From positions 1-64,000 of the forward strand of contig CAVLDP010000006.1 in NCBI GenBank assembly GCA_963661945.1: DNA of 64,000 nucleotides, given 5' to 3'. Positions 52,330-61,879 of the stretch are shown here, one piece after another. Position numbers and translations under genes: made by a program. Below the pieces are notes generated by a model. That model saw nothing but the letters and a program-made list of their open reading frames with translations. It did no database searches and was not told the DNA's origin. The first letter of the stretch is position 1, and each line of letters starts with the position of its first letter. The stretch is from CAVLDP01 sp963661945. GTDB lineage: Bacteria > Bacillota > Clostridia > Lachnospirales > Lachnospiraceae.

Positions 52330-54561
52330 TTAAAAACCACTCACTGGATCAAAATCAAACCACACATAAGAGTGGTAATATTTGTGTCCAGAAAGTAAAT
52401 ATTCCTCTATTCGATCCTTAACCTGTACAAGTCTATCATAATCTTGGTCCTTGCAATAGATAATCTTGCGATAGACATCAGATAATTTACTGATACTGGC
52501 ATCCTGCGGACCTGAAGTGAATAGCTCGGGGTCTCCTGCGCGAATCAAATCCGCAACAGCCTGAGCCTGCCCCAGTACCTCTTCTTCGATGGTTGATGTC
52601 ACAAGAATCAGTAACATATGAGATGCCGGTGGATACTGAAGAAGCATCCGGTAGGCAATCTCCTGCTTATAGAAATCATCATAATCCTGGCTTGCTGCAG
52701 TAGTGATCGCATAATGTTCCGGTTGATAGGTCTGAATCACTACACTACCTGGCAATTGGCCACGACCTGCGCGACCTGCTGCCTGTGTCAATAATTGAAA
52801 TGTTCTCTCAGCACCACGATAGTCATTAACATTAAGAGACATATCCGCAGCCAGAACCCCCATCAGGGTTACACGCGGGAAGTCATGTCCCTTCACAATC
52901 ATCTGCGTTCCAACCAGGACATCTGCTTCTCCATTCTGGAACTTCTCTAAGATCTCCTGATGCCCTTCCTTCCCCTTCGTCGTATCTGCATCCATACGAA
53001 GAACTCTGGCTGTCGGCATAAGACTTCGCACTGCATCCTCTATCATCTCAGTCCCAGCGTGAAATCCCGCAATATATTTACTGCCACAGGATGGGCAAGT
53101 CTTCGGCATAGCCTCAGTATAACCACAATAGTGACAATATAATTTCTGATTCCTATGAAGTGACAGTGAAACATCACAATGAGGACATTTGATCACCTGG
53201 CCGCAGGCCCTACAGGACACAAAACCAAGTAGTCCACGTCGATTGATAAAAAGCATGGACTGTTCTCCTCGTTCCAAGCGGTCCATAAGCTTATCCTGAA
53301 GGCTTCGGCTTAAGATAGACCGATTTCCCTCCTTCAGTTCCTGGCGAAGATCCACAATCTCACATTCAGGAAGTGGTCGATCCTCCACTCGATGAGTCAG
53401 GCGAAGAAGCTCATATTCTCCTGAGAGAGCCCTGCTGTAGCTCTCTAGAGAAGGTGTTGCCGAGCCAAGCACTACGGAAGCATTAGAAAGTCTAGCCCTC
53501 TCTATTGCTGTCTCCCTGGCATGAAACTTAGGAACCTGTTCACTCTTATAGGAAGTCTCATGTTCCTCATCAATAATAATAAGACCCAAATTTGAAAATG
53601 GTGTGAATAGGGCCGACCTCGGTCCAACCATAATCTTGCAGTCTGAGATTCTGGCTCTCTCGAACTGGTCAAAGCGTTCTCCCTTTGACATGCGAGAATT
53701 CATAATAGACACAAGGGAGCCAAATCGATGGTAGAAACGCATTACGGTCTGATAGGTAAGAGCAATCTCCGGAATCAGAACAATTGTCTCCCGACCAGAA
53801 TCGAGCATCTCCTGAATCAGTTCCATATAGACTTCTGTCTTGCCTGAGCCTGTACAGCCATAGAGTAAGTATGTCTTACGTATCCCATTTCGAAAATCTG
53901 ATATGACAGCATCAACCGCATCACACTGCTCTTCATTCAAGATATGGCGTACTCCAGTTGTCTCCTTCATCTCCATAGGATTTCGAAAGACGCGGTCGGA
54001 CCTCACTTCCACAAATCCAGCCTTTTCAAACTCCCGAATAACAGCAGATGGAATATGAAGCTTTCCAGTAAGAAGATCCCAGGGAATCTCTCCTTCTGCC
54101 ATTAATTCTCGAAGGAGAACCTCCTTATGGAGAGAATGTCTCGTTCTACGTAGCATGGAAGCAAGCAGATCCATGGCCTCTGCCTCAGATAGAAGAAGGC
54201 GTACATGCTTCTCTTCTCTCGGCGTGTAAGTCTCTTTTACAGGGAGAACGGTCTTCAATGCCCTCGTCATCGTCGAGCCATAATTTCTCTTCATCCAAGC
54301 AGCGAGTGCTATCATCTGATCTTCTATAGCCAGGCTGCTCTTTGGAATTTCGAGAATATCCTTCATCCGCTCAACTGGAAACTTGGCCTCCTCTGAGATA
54401 TCAACCACATATCCCTTGACCTTCTTATTGCCCTTGCCAAATGGGACAAGAACTTGGCTCCCCAGCTGTATCTGATCTTCAAGCGACTCCGGTATACGGT
54501 ACTGAAAGGTCTTATCTATTTTCTCATGTGAAATGTCAATAATTACATCCGCAAAAGTCAC
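52330..54561 (-). CDS. priA: Primosomal protein N' (replication restart helicase PriA)
   Basis: A 743-residue 3'-5' DNA helicase that reloads the replisome at stalled forks. N-terminal DNA-binding domain, Walker A GCTGSGKTEVYMELIQE, Walker B IIIDEEHETSYK, a zinc region with CRACGQVIKCPHCDVSL, CHYCGYT and CPSCGSKYI, and helicase motif V-VI segments (VLVGTQMIVKGHDFP; QAAGRAGRG). It starts with GTG at 54561, overlapping the murE stop by one base. Confidence 0.97.
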   Translation of the reverse strand: MTFADVIIDISHEKIDKTFQYRIPESLEDQIQLGSQVLVPFGKGNKKVKGYVVDISEEAKFPVERMKDILEIPKSSLAIEDQMIALAAWMKRNYGSTMTRALKTVLPVKETYTPREEKHVRLLLSEAEAMDLLASMLRRTRHSLHKEVLLRELMAEGEIPWDLLTGKLHIPSAVIREFEKAGFVEVRSDRVFRNPMEMKETTGVRHILNEEQCDAVDAVISDFRNGIRKTYLLYGCTGSGKTEVYMELIQEMLDSGRETIVLIPEIALTYQTVMRFYHRFGSLVSIMNSRMSKGERFDQFERARISDCKIMVGPRSALFTPFSNLGLIIIDEEHETSYKSEQVPKFHARETAIERARLSNASVVLGSATPSLESYSRALSGEYELLRLTHRVEDRPLPECEIVDLRQELKEGNRSILSRSLQDKLMDRLERGEQSMLFINRRGLLGFVSCRACGQVIKCPHCDVSLSLHRNQKLYCHYCGYTEAMPKTCPSCGSKYIAGFHAGTEMIEDAVRSLMPTARVLRMDADTTKGKEGHQEILEKFQNGEADVLVGTQMIVKGHDFPRVTLMGVLAADMSLNVNDYRGAERTFQLLTQAAGRAGRGQLPGSVVIQTYQPEHYAITTAASQDYDDFYKQEIAYRMLLQYPPASHMLLILVTSTIEEEVLGQAQAVADLIRAGDPELFTSGPQDASISKLSDVYRKIIYCKDQDYDRLVQVKDRIEEYLLSGHKYYHSYVWFDFDPVSGF

Positions 54562-56030
54562 TACCTTCTACCAAGCTCCTCTAAAACTTCCTGTATCAGT
54601 ACTCTCTCATCCATCGGATACTTCACGCCCTTAATCTCCTGGTAATCCTCATGCCCCTTACCCGCAAGGACGATGATATCTCCAGGCATGCCATGTTCAA
54701 TTGCATAGCGAATTGCTTCCTTACGATCGATAATCTCGACATAATCTCCATCTGTCTTATCAATTCCAGTCTTTATATCATCTATGATATCCTGTGGCTC
54801 TTCAAATCTAGGATTATCTGACGTAATAATCGTAAGATCTGCAAGTCTTCCGGACACTTCTCCCATCTCATAGCGGCGCAGCTTAGACCGATTACCGCCA
54901 CATCCGAAGAGACATACCAGACGCTTTGGCTGATACTCACGAAGGGTAGTAAGAAGTGACTCTAAGCTCATGGCATTATGAGCATAATCAATCATCAGAG
55001 TAAACTCATCGGATACATCAATCATCTCAATTCTACCCTTTACCTTGGCAACTGAGAGAGCATCCTGAATGTTCGAATTATCCACATCAAAATGATTACA
55101 GATAGCAATTGCTGTAAGAGAGTTATATACACTAAATCTGCCTGGCACATCAATCTCGATATGACAGTCCACAAGTCCCTTGGCATCATAGGAAATTCCA
55201 AGATATCCTGGCTTTGATACAAGATGCATATTCTCTGCGCGAAGATCCAACTCCTCACCAAAGCCAAAACGCTCTACATGGCAAGTCGCACCAGACAGGA
55301 CATCAGATACGTGCGGATCGTCTCCATTTACAATTGCGTTCTTACATTTCTTAAAGAGCAGTCCCTTGCAGGCCATATACTCTTCAAAAGAGGCATGTTC
55401 ATTTGGTCCAATATGATCTGGCTCGATATTCGTAAATATGCCAAGTTCAAAGGTAAAGCCATCCACGCGGTGCATCATGAGGCCCTGGGAGGATACCTCC
55501 ATCACACAGACCTGACATCCTGCCTCTAACATCCTGCGGAAATATTCCTGAACCACATAGGACTCTGGTGTTGTATTATTGGCAGGAATTCTCTCATCAC
55601 CAATAATAGCTTCTATCGTGCCAATCAGTCCGACCTTGTATCCTGCATTCTCGAGAATGGAACGAACCATATAAGTCGTCGTTGTCTTGCCCTTGGTTCC
55701 TGTGACACCCACCACGCGAAGAGTCTCCGCTGGATAATCAAAGTAGGCTGCAGACAAATATGCCAGTGCTTCTCTGGAATCAGAAACCCGAATCACCGTC
55801 ACATGAGATGGAACTAAAACCTCTCTCTCAACGACAAGAACCGATGCGCCAGATTCCACTGCATCCGCTGCTACATCATGTGCATCAAAATTAGCTCCAA
55901 CCAGACATACAAAAAGTGAGCCCTCTTCTACCTTCCTTGAATCAAAGCATAAGGAGTTGATTTCTCCCTCCATACTTCCCTGAAGAAGCTCATAATCTAT
56001 TCTCTCAAACAATTCTGCCAAATTCTTCAT
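54561..56030 (-). CDS. murE: UDP-N-acetylmuramoyl-tripeptide synthetase MurE (mDAP-type motif)
   Basis: A 489-residue Mur ligase adding the third residue of the peptidoglycan stem. GVTGTKGKTTTTYMVRSIL is the ATP site, NNTTPESYVVQEYF and MEVSSQGLMMHRVDG follow, and SDNPRFEEPQDIIDDI holds the DNPR motif that usually marks meso-diaminopimelate addition. This suggests a DAP-type wall. A TATAAT (minus, 56069-56074) lies upstream. First gene of the long run to larE. Confidence 0.95.
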   Translation of the reverse strand: MKNLAELFERIDYELLQGSMEGEINSLCFDSRKVEEGSLFVCLVGANFDAHDVAADAVESGASVLVVEREVLVPSHVTVIRVSDSREALAYLSAAYFDYPAETLRVVGVTGTKGKTTTTYMVRSILENAGYKVGLIGTIEAIIGDERIPANNTTPESYVVQEYFRRMLEAGCQVCVMEVSSQGLMMHRVDGFTFELGIFTNIEPDHIGPNEHASFEEYMACKGLLFKKCKNAIVNGDDPHVSDVLSGATCHVERFGFGEELDLRAENMHLVSKPGYLGISYDAKGLVDCHIEIDVPGRFSVYNSLTAIAICNHFDVDNSNIQDALSVAKVKGRIEMIDVSDEFTLMIDYAHNAMSLESLLTTLREYQPKRLVCLFGCGGNRSKLRRYEMGEVSGRLADLTIITSDNPRFEEPQDIIDDIKTGIDKTDGDYVEIIDRKEAIRYAIEHGMPGDIIVLAGKGHEDYQEIKGVKYPMDERVLIQEVLEELGRR

Positions 56031-56173
56031 GTCAAATCTCCTTGAATCAAATCAAAAACTTACTCTTCATTATACTACGTCTTGCGTCAAGATTCATCTT
56101 CCTCTCACCTTGAAATTCACAGTCGATTATTATAAGATGTACGAAGTGTAAATTACAACTTAAGGAGGTTGTT

Positions 56174-57094
56174 ATGCGACATCTAATGAGTCCTCTGGAT
56201 TTCACTGTCGATGAGCTGAATCAGCTAATGGATCTGGCAAGCGACATTGAGAATCGACCAGAGCATTATTCCCACGCATGTCAGGGTAAGAAACTTGCCA
56301 CCTGCTTCTATGAGCCAAGCACCAGAACAAGGCTCAGCTTCGAAGCTGCCATGCTAAACCTCGGCGGTTCCGTTCTCGGTTTTGCCGGTGCGGATTCTTC
56401 TTCTGCAGCCAAGGGTGAATCTGTTTCTGATACCCTTCGCGTCATCTCTTGTTACGCCGACATCTGTGCGATTCGACATCCGAAGGAAGGTGCTCCACTC
56501 GTTGCTTCCCTTCATTCTGAAATCCCCGTAATCAACGCCGGTGATGGTGGTCACCAGCATCCAACTCAGACCCTTACCGATCTATTCACCATCCGTTCCC
56601 TTCGTGGTTCTATTCAGGATCTAACGATTGGTCTATGTGGAGATTTGAAGTTCGGCCGTACCGTTCATTCTCTAATCAATGCACTTGTTCGTTATCCAAA
56701 TATCAAGTTTGTATTAATCTCGCCTGAGGAGCTTCGTCTTCCTGACTACATCAGAGAAGAAGTACTCGACAAGAATAATATTCCATACAAGGAAGTCGAG
56801 CGACTCGAAGACGCTATGGCAGACCTCGATATTCTCTATATGACTCGTGTGCAGAAGGAACGTTTCTTCAACGAAGAGGATTATGTTCGTCTGAAGGATT
56901 TCTACATTCTGGACAAGGAGAAAATGGAACTGGCCAAGGAAGACATGTTGGTTCTACATCCACTTCCTCGTGTCAATGAAATCTCCGTAGAAGTAGACGA
57001 TGACCCAAGAGCCGCTTATTTCCGTCAGGCCAAGAAGGGCGTCTACATCCGTATGGCCTTAATCCTTACCCTGTTGGAGGTGAGCGTATGTTAA
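56174..57094 (+). CDS. pyrB: Aspartate carbamoyltransferase, catalytic chain
   Basis: A 306-residue enzyme forming N-carbamoyl-aspartate in pyrimidine synthesis. FYEPSTRTRLSFEAAMLNLG is the carbamoyl-phosphate site, NAGDGGHQHPTQTLTDLF and HPLPRVNEI are also canonical. AAGGAGG precedes the start by seven bases. Its upstream 80 bases include TTGAAA and TATAAG (about 15 bases apart) but no clear PyrR-type attenuator. It overlaps pyrI by seven bases. Confidence 0.98.
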   Translation: MRHLMSPLDFTVDELNQLMDLASDIENRPEHYSHACQGKKLATCFYEPSTRTRLSFEAAMLNLGGSVLGFAGADSSSAAKGESVSDTLRVISCYADICAIRHPKEGAPLVASLHSEIPVINAGDGGHQHPTQTLTDLFTIRSLRGSIQDLTIGLCGDLKFGRTVHSLINALVRYPNIKFVLISPEELRLPDYIREEVLDKNNIPYKEVERLEDAMADLDILYMTRVQKERFFNEEDYVRLKDFYILDKEKMELAKEDMLVLHPLPRVNEISVEVDDDPRAAYFRQAKKGVYIRMALILTLLEVSVC

Positions 57095-57513
57095 ATATTA
57101 GTGGAATTCATGAAGGCTATGTGTTAGACCACATTCCTGCCGGTATGTCTCTTAAGATCTATCACGATCTGAAACTAGACCAGTCTGACTACACCATAGC
57201 CATTATTCGAAATGCAAAATCCAAGAAAATGGGAGCCAAGGACATCGTAAAGATTGAATGTCCTGTCGATGCCATAGATTTAGATATTCTCGGATTTATC
57301 GATCATAATATCACGGTAAATGTCATCGAGCACGACGAAATTGTCCGCAAGCACAAGCTGACTCTACCGAAGGAGATTAAGAATGTCATCTCCTGCAAGA
57401 ATCCTCGTTGCATTACATCCATCGAACAGGGACTGGATCAAATCTTCGTCCTAACTGATGAAGAGAAGGAAATCTACCGCTGCAAGTATTGCGAAGAGAA
57501 ATATACACCATAA
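57088..57513 (+). CDS. pyrI: Aspartate carbamoyltransferase, regulatory chain
   Basis: A 141-residue zinc subunit that gives nucleotide control (CTP/ATP) to PyrB. Zinc cysteines lie in SCKNPRCITS and YRCKYCEEKY (Cys-x4-Cys and Cys-x2-Cys). The N-terminal nucleotide-binding fold contains DHIPAGMSLKIYHDLKL. Seven-base overlap with pyrB ensures coupled translation. Confidence 0.97.
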   Translation: MLNISGIHEGYVLDHIPAGMSLKIYHDLKLDQSDYTIAIIRNAKSKKMGAKDIVKIECPVDAIDLDILGFIDHNITVNVIEHDEIVRKHKLTLPKEIKNVISCKNPRCITSIEQGLDQIFVLTDEEKEIYRCKYCEEKYTP

Positions 57514-57522
57514 ATCAAAAAT

Positions 57523-57554
57523 ACAGCCGCTAACTTGACTTCGTTAGCGGCTGT
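57523..57554. terminator. Bidirectional terminator between pyrI and the J-domain gene
   Basis: ACAGCCGCTAAC (57523-57534) pairs perfectly with GTTAGCGGCTGT (57543-57554). T-rich on both sides (GTTTTATA on plus, ATTTTTGA on minus). It ends both converging units. Confidence 0.92.
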
Positions 57555-57555
57555 T

Positions 57556-58161
57556 TTATATGCAGCAACAATTGCAGAACAGGTTAAGTAAGACCATGCT
57601 TACACACCATTCACTTGCGCCAGAATATGGCCTGTTAAACTGCCTGCCTCGTTCCTCGTACCACATGGTACTTCCATTCAATCTCTGCTTCAGCTGACGG
57701 AACTGGAAATTACCAGGTTCCATTGCAATTGCCCGGTCAATATAGGAATTGGCATCCACAAGATTACCCAGTCCCTGGGAAGAAATTGCCGCATAATAAT
57801 ACCAAATAGCACTGCGGCCTGACGATGGAATACTATTAAGCACCGTCATCGCTTCTCTATAATATCCATTTGCAATATAATTTGCTGCCGCACGAAGTTC
57901 ATTAGACTGTTCCTGGTTATAATCAGAACGATTGCTATAAGAATAGCCGCCTCCCGAAAAGGCTCCACTTCCTTGCTCACGTTCCTTCATAATCTGGCTG
58001 TATGCCGCCTGTACCTTCTTGAAGGTCTCCTCTGCTTGATCCTTGTTCGGATTATTCACATTGGCATCTGGATGATATTTCCGGCTTAATGCTCGATACG
58101 CTTTCTTAATCTCTTCGTCAGATGCATCACGCGATACACCTAACACCTTATATGGGTCCAT
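57556..58161 (-). CDS. J-domain protein with TPR-like region and Cys-rich tail
   Basis: A 201-residue Hsp40-type co-chaperone. The J domain (~1-75) reads DPYKVLGVSRDASDEEIKKAY with the HPD motif in YHPDANVN. A Gly/Ser/Tyr linker leads to a tetratricopeptide-like helical part (~92-170, ANYIANGYYREAMTVLNSIP; AIAMEPGNFQFRQLKQRL). The last residues, VLLNLFCNCCCI, are hydrophobic and cysteine-rich, a possible membrane or metal anchor. It is not DnaJ proper (no zinc-finger or C-terminal domain). Two bases downstream of the DUF5685 gene. Confidence 0.85.
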   Translation of the reverse strand: MDPYKVLGVSRDASDEEIKKAYRALSRKYHPDANVNNPNKDQAEETFKKVQAAYSQIMKEREQGSGAFSGGGYSYSNRSDYNQEQSNELRAAANYIANGYYREAMTVLNSIPSSGRSAIWYYYAAISSQGLGNLVDANSYIDRAIAMEPGNFQFRQLKQRLNGSTMWYEERGRQFNRPYSGASEWCVSMVLLNLFCNCCCI

Positions 58162-58163
58162 AT

Positions 58164-59042
58164 TTACTCCTTGTTCTTACCGGAATGCTTCTTCGCATCC
58201 TTCTCTTCCTTGGTTCGCGTCTTTATCTTATGATATTCGTATTTGGTCCAAACCCCAGAATAAATAATATTCCTAAGAATATCCGCATTCTCTACAATAG
58301 GAAGTCGCTCAAAAGCCCTAGCACACTCTGCCATAAGTGTCATAAGCGTCTGCTGGCAGAAGACCTCATAGGAATCTGCGCACTGTTCACAAATCGGAAT
58401 CAAAGGATTGTAGGAGCCAGACTTCATATCCTTCTCACGGTCCTCATAAGCATCTAACATATAGATATACTTGCCGAGGTAGAAGCCAACCTGCCTAAGC
58501 TGTTCATTCCATAGATCGTCTTCCTCATAGCAGAAAAGTTCCTCCATCATCTGGCCAGTATAATTCATCACTTTATCCAGGTTCGATTCTCTGCATCTCT
58601 CAGCGCTAGAGAGCTTATCGATATATTCCTCTACCGCTGCCACCTGTCTTGGATAGATTTCCTTAATTCTGTCGTATTCCGGCTGAAGAGCATCCATAAA
58701 CTTCTTCTTGAGGCGGCTGCCTTCATCTCTATAATCATCCAGAAAATTATAATAGCTAAGAATAATATCCATATCCGCAGCATAAGAGGTAAACTCATTC
58801 TGTCTTGACTGCTTCTTCGATAGAGGATGCATGGCGCAGGTAAATTCCTCCACAGACTCTTCCGGCTCGTAGAGGCCACTTAAGAGGATAATGAGAAAGG
58901 TCATATCATAATTAAGTAAAATCTGTCCGAGATGTCCTGCCTTCTCTCCCAGTTTGTGGCAAAGTCCGCAGTAGAAGCTCTGATATTTTATTTTCTGTTC
59001 TTCTGTCATCTCCTGCTTATTCGCATTCACATACCCAAACAA
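58164..59042 (-). CDS. DUF5685 family protein
   Basis: A 292-residue protein matching DUF5685 by its start (MFGYVNANKQEMTEEQKIKY then FYCGLCHKLG) with a CxxC, and by the long helical body. A second Cys pair occurs at FTCAMHP. Function is unknown to me. It sits between a zinc-ribbon membrane protein and a J-domain protein, an arrangement that suggests a chaperone-linked, metal-binding role; that is inference. Confidence 0.8.
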   Translation of the reverse strand: MFGYVNANKQEMTEEQKIKYQSFYCGLCHKLGEKAGHLGQILLNYDMTFLIILLSGLYEPEESVEEFTCAMHPLSKKQSRQNEFTSYAADMDIILSYYNFLDDYRDEGSRLKKKFMDALQPEYDRIKEIYPRQVAAVEEYIDKLSSAERCRESNLDKVMNYTGQMMEELFCYEEDDLWNEQLRQVGFYLGKYIYMLDAYEDREKDMKSGSYNPLIPICEQCADSYEVFCQQTLMTLMAECARAFERLPIVENADILRNIIYSGVWTKYEYHKIKTRTKEEKDAKKHSGKNKE

Positions 59043-59060
59043 AGCAATACCTCATAGGTC

Positions 59061-59504
59061 CTATGACCGCTTAAACATCTTCATACCACATTTCGGACAG
59101 GTAATCTCAAGCTTGCCCTTGCCTCTAGGAACTCTAAGCTTCTGCTTGCAACCTGGGCAAGTAAAGAACTTATACTGCTTCTGCCTCTGTCTCTCTGTTC
59201 GTCTAGCTCTAATCTTATAGGGAAGTTCCGTCCAAAATCTCGAGAAGCGATCAAAGGCTGGCCGAATCCCCCTGGTAATGGAGAGATACTTCTGATTCTC
59301 CTGATAGCGCTTCTGTACATTGCGTGACATCATACGAAAATAGGAATAAATAATAGAAATTAGCCCGATCAGATATACAATGATGTTTCCCGCAAACATG
59401 GTTACAATCATGGAAATAATTCCAATCCAAAGAACAAATCTTCCGAGATTATCTACTCCATTTCGCCCTGCAAAAAATGCTGCAAAACGTTGATTTCGAT
59501 TCAT
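59061..59504 (-). CDS. Zinc-ribbon membrane protein, unrecognised
   Basis: A 147-residue protein. Two membrane helices (~22-65, LGRFVLWIGIISMIVTMFAG and VYLIGLISIIYSYF) are followed by a basic linker (RARRTERQRQKQ) and a C-terminal ribbon CPGCKQKLRVPRGKGKLEIT with CPKCGMKM. The cytoplasmic ribbon is of the type that binds zinc. No family name is certain. It leads the DUF5685-J-domain cluster. Confidence 0.8.
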   Translation of the reverse strand: MNRNQRFAAFFAGRNGVDNLGRFVLWIGIISMIVTMFAGNIIVYLIGLISIIYSYFRMMSRNVQKRYQENQKYLSITRGIRPAFDRFSRFWTELPYKIRARRTERQRQKQYKFFTCPGCKQKLRVPRGKGKLEITCPKCGMKMFKRS

Positions 59505-59535
59505 AACAATTCACCTTCTTATCTAATATACCTAA

Positions 59536-59580
59536 ATAGCCTACCTATCCTGACCGCCCCAGTCAAGAAAGGTAGGCTAT
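59536..59580 (-). terminator. Stem-loop after telA (possible weak terminator)
   Basis: ATAGCCTACCT (59536-59546) pairs with AGGTAGGCTAT (59570-59580), with an inner TGAC/GTCA hairpin. On the minus strand only a short TTTA follows, so termination may be partial. Confidence 0.55.
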
Positions 59581-59606
59581 ATTTAATAAACATTTAAGAA
59601 AGTATG

Positions 59607-60668
59607 CTACTTTGATGCTTCAATCAGCTTCTTACTAAGTTCCTCCTCGATCATCTGTAGTTCACTTTCTGCCTGGATTCTCTTCTCCTTACCTTCCTTC
59701 TGAATCTTAGCAACTTCATCAAGAGTAGAAATGAGCTGTTCATTCGTATGCTTCAGCGTCTCAATATCCACGATGCCACGCTCTGCTTCCTTGGCAGATT
59801 CAATCGTTGCCATCTTCAGCTTATCCGCATTCTTCTTCAGAAGTTCATTTGTCATATCAGATACTTCTCTCTCCGCCCTAGCTGCATCTGATGCATGATT
59901 TACGCCAAGTGCAATCACCATCTGGGACTTCCAGAGAGGAATGGTATTCACAATGGTAGACTGAATCTTCTCTGCCATCTGCGTATCAGAAAGCTGTACC
60001 ATACGAATCTGTGGTGCCGTTTGAAGAGCAATGGTCTTTGTAAGTTCCAGGTCATGGATCTTCTTCTCCAAGCGATCACACTGAGAAGCCAGGTCTCGCG
60101 CCGCCTGTGCATCTTCTGGCAGGCCTGATTCTTCCGCCTTCTTCTGAAGGGTTAAAAGCTCTCCATTTCTAATCTCATCAAGTCGCATCGTGCCAGCCAT
60201 AATATATCTTGAGAGTTCCTTATAGTTCTCAAGATTGGCTTCATACATCCGATCGAGAAGCTCTACATCCTTCATAAGGGTAACCTGGTGCTTCTCCAGT
60301 TCTGATGTAATTGTCTCAACATTTGACTCAACTGCAGAATACTGAGTCTTCAAGGATTCCAGCTTATTAGCGCTCTTTCGAAACAGGGCGCGAAGTCCCT
60401 TTTCATTTTCCTCAACATCAAAATCCTTGAGCTGATTAATAAGCTCTGTAACCATATCACCCACTTCGTCCATATCCTTGGTACGGACCGAATCCAGCGT
60501 CTTCTCTGCAAAAGACGAAATCTTCTTCTGAGAAGCAGTTCCATAATTCATAATTGATGTTGAATTCGTAAGATCAATTGACCTTGCGACCTCTGCCACT
60601 TCATTCTTCTCTTCTTCGCTAAGCAACTGATATTCATCCCTCATATCTACTGTAGCCACTGTATCCAT
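59607..60668 (-). CDS. TelA-type toxic anion resistance family protein
   Basis: A 353-residue cytoplasmic, strongly helical protein of the TelA/KlaA family, often linked to tellurite and antibiotic or wall stress resistance in Bacillota. SIMNYGTASQKKISSFAEKT, MDEVGDMVTELINQLKDF and LWKSQMVIALGVNHASDAA are recognised. It starts immediately after the XpaC-like gene stop (no gap), so they form a pair. Confidence 0.92.
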   Translation of the reverse strand: MDTVATVDMRDEYQLLSEEEKNEVAEVARSIDLTNSTSIMNYGTASQKKISSFAEKTLDSVRTKDMDEVGDMVTELINQLKDFDVEENEKGLRALFRKSANKLESLKTQYSAVESNVETITSELEKHQVTLMKDVELLDRMYEANLENYKELSRYIMAGTMRLDEIRNGELLTLQKKAEESGLPEDAQAARDLASQCDRLEKKIHDLELTKTIALQTAPQIRMVQLSDTQMAEKIQSTIVNTIPLWKSQMVIALGVNHASDAARAEREVSDMTNELLKKNADKLKMATIESAKEAERGIVDIETLKHTNEQLISTLDEVAKIQKEGKEKRIQAESELQMIEEELSKKLIEASK

Positions 60669-61859
60669 TTATTCTCCCTCCTTCTTATCGAGCAATCCAT
60701 CCTGTTCCATCATGGACTTCATCACAGAAATATCAGATGAAATATCCCATGCCATCTCTTCAAATAAACTATCTAACATCTTCTCGCAAGCATTATTAAT
60801 CGTATCAATTACCCCTTCAATCTCTCTCTTTGTTCCGGCAATATTCTCACCAGCTCCTGGCTGATTATCGAGGTCAATATAAGCCCGTAATAACTTAACT
60901 ACAGTCGGCAGGTAATAATCCATCAAGCGATGCAGATCCTTGGCGGCATCAGGATTTTTCTCCACCTGCTCAAAGATACGACTCACAATAAGCTCCAGTC
61001 GATCCAGTTTATCCGAAAGTACATCATCCGGTATCTCATCGTTGCATTCACGAATCGTACGAATGTAAGCATGCCCTTCATCAAGGACCGATTGAACCTC
61101 TTCCGAATACTGTCTCTCTTCTGGCTTAGCGGAAGAATCCTTCGCTTCATTTTCCTCAGCTTCCTTCCTCTGCTGCAGGGTCTGAAGATACTGCTTGTAG
61201 ACATCATCCGTAATCATCAGTGTCTTATATTCTTCATCAAACCTGCCATATGGCAGAAAGCCCTTCTTAATCATCTTCTTAAGCGACTGAAGACATTTCT
61301 CCTCCGTCTGACCGGCTTGCATGGACAGCTCCCGAACATCAATATAAGTACGTTCTCCAATCACATCGCTATAGCGATAGAAATAATCCAGAAGCTTCTT
61401 CTTCGATATACCTCTGCCAAAAGCATAAAAGCCAAACCCAGTAATAACTAGAAAAATAAGGCCCATAACTGCCCAGAAGATATTTAATCCAACCACTGCA
61501 ATAACAGGAAGAACAGCCAGCGTTCCAAGTCCAAAACTAACGCCAAATATTCCACCCAAAATAATCTCAATCCACGATGTAACCCTGGATGGTCGAACCA
61601 TAAGAAATGGCTTACTCTTATATCGATTCGACATGGTTCCCATCCTCTGCCATTCTCTTTCTTCCCTGGCAGTCGGATGAGGCACATTATATCGTCTCGC
61701 CTGCTGATAGATATTGATGTCGATTCCAGTATCCCTTAATGCATCATTTAGCGAATTCTCAATCTCCTGACCAAGACTTGCAAAATTACCTGTTTCGATG
61801 GCACTTGTTACAGAACTGGCAATATCCTCTCCCATGTCCATCCATCGTTCTATTCCCAT
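60669..61859 (-). CDS. XpaC-like protein (5-bromo-4-chloroindolyl phosphate hydrolysis family)
   Basis: A 396-residue membrane protein. The N-terminal ~100 residues are polar, then two hydrophobic spans (~103-150, WIEIILGGIFGVSFGLGTLA; GLIFLVITGFGFYAFG), a winged-helix-like part (SVDVIGERTYIDVRELSMQA region), a coiled linker and a C-terminal XpaC domain (~240-390, RLMDYYLPTVVKLLRAYIDL). The start at 61859 has GGAGG five bases upstream. XpaC-TelA gene pairs recur in Bacillota; the function is not well defined. Confidence 0.87.
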   Translation of the reverse strand: MGIERWMDMGEDIASSVTSAIETGNFASLGQEIENSLNDALRDTGIDINIYQQARRYNVPHPTAREEREWQRMGTMSNRYKSKPFLMVRPSRVTSWIEIILGGIFGVSFGLGTLAVLPVIAVVGLNIFWAVMGLIFLVITGFGFYAFGRGISKKKLLDYFYRYSDVIGERTYIDVRELSMQAGQTEEKCLQSLKKMIKKGFLPYGRFDEEYKTLMITDDVYKQYLQTLQQRKEAEENEAKDSSAKPEERQYSEEVQSVLDEGHAYIRTIRECNDEIPDDVLSDKLDRLELIVSRIFEQVEKNPDAAKDLHRLMDYYLPTVVKLLRAYIDLDNQPGAGENIAGTKREIEGVIDTINNACEKMLDSLFEEMAWDISSDISVMKSMMEQDGLLDKKEGE

Positions 61860-61879
61860 TTTTCCTCCACATGTCCTAC

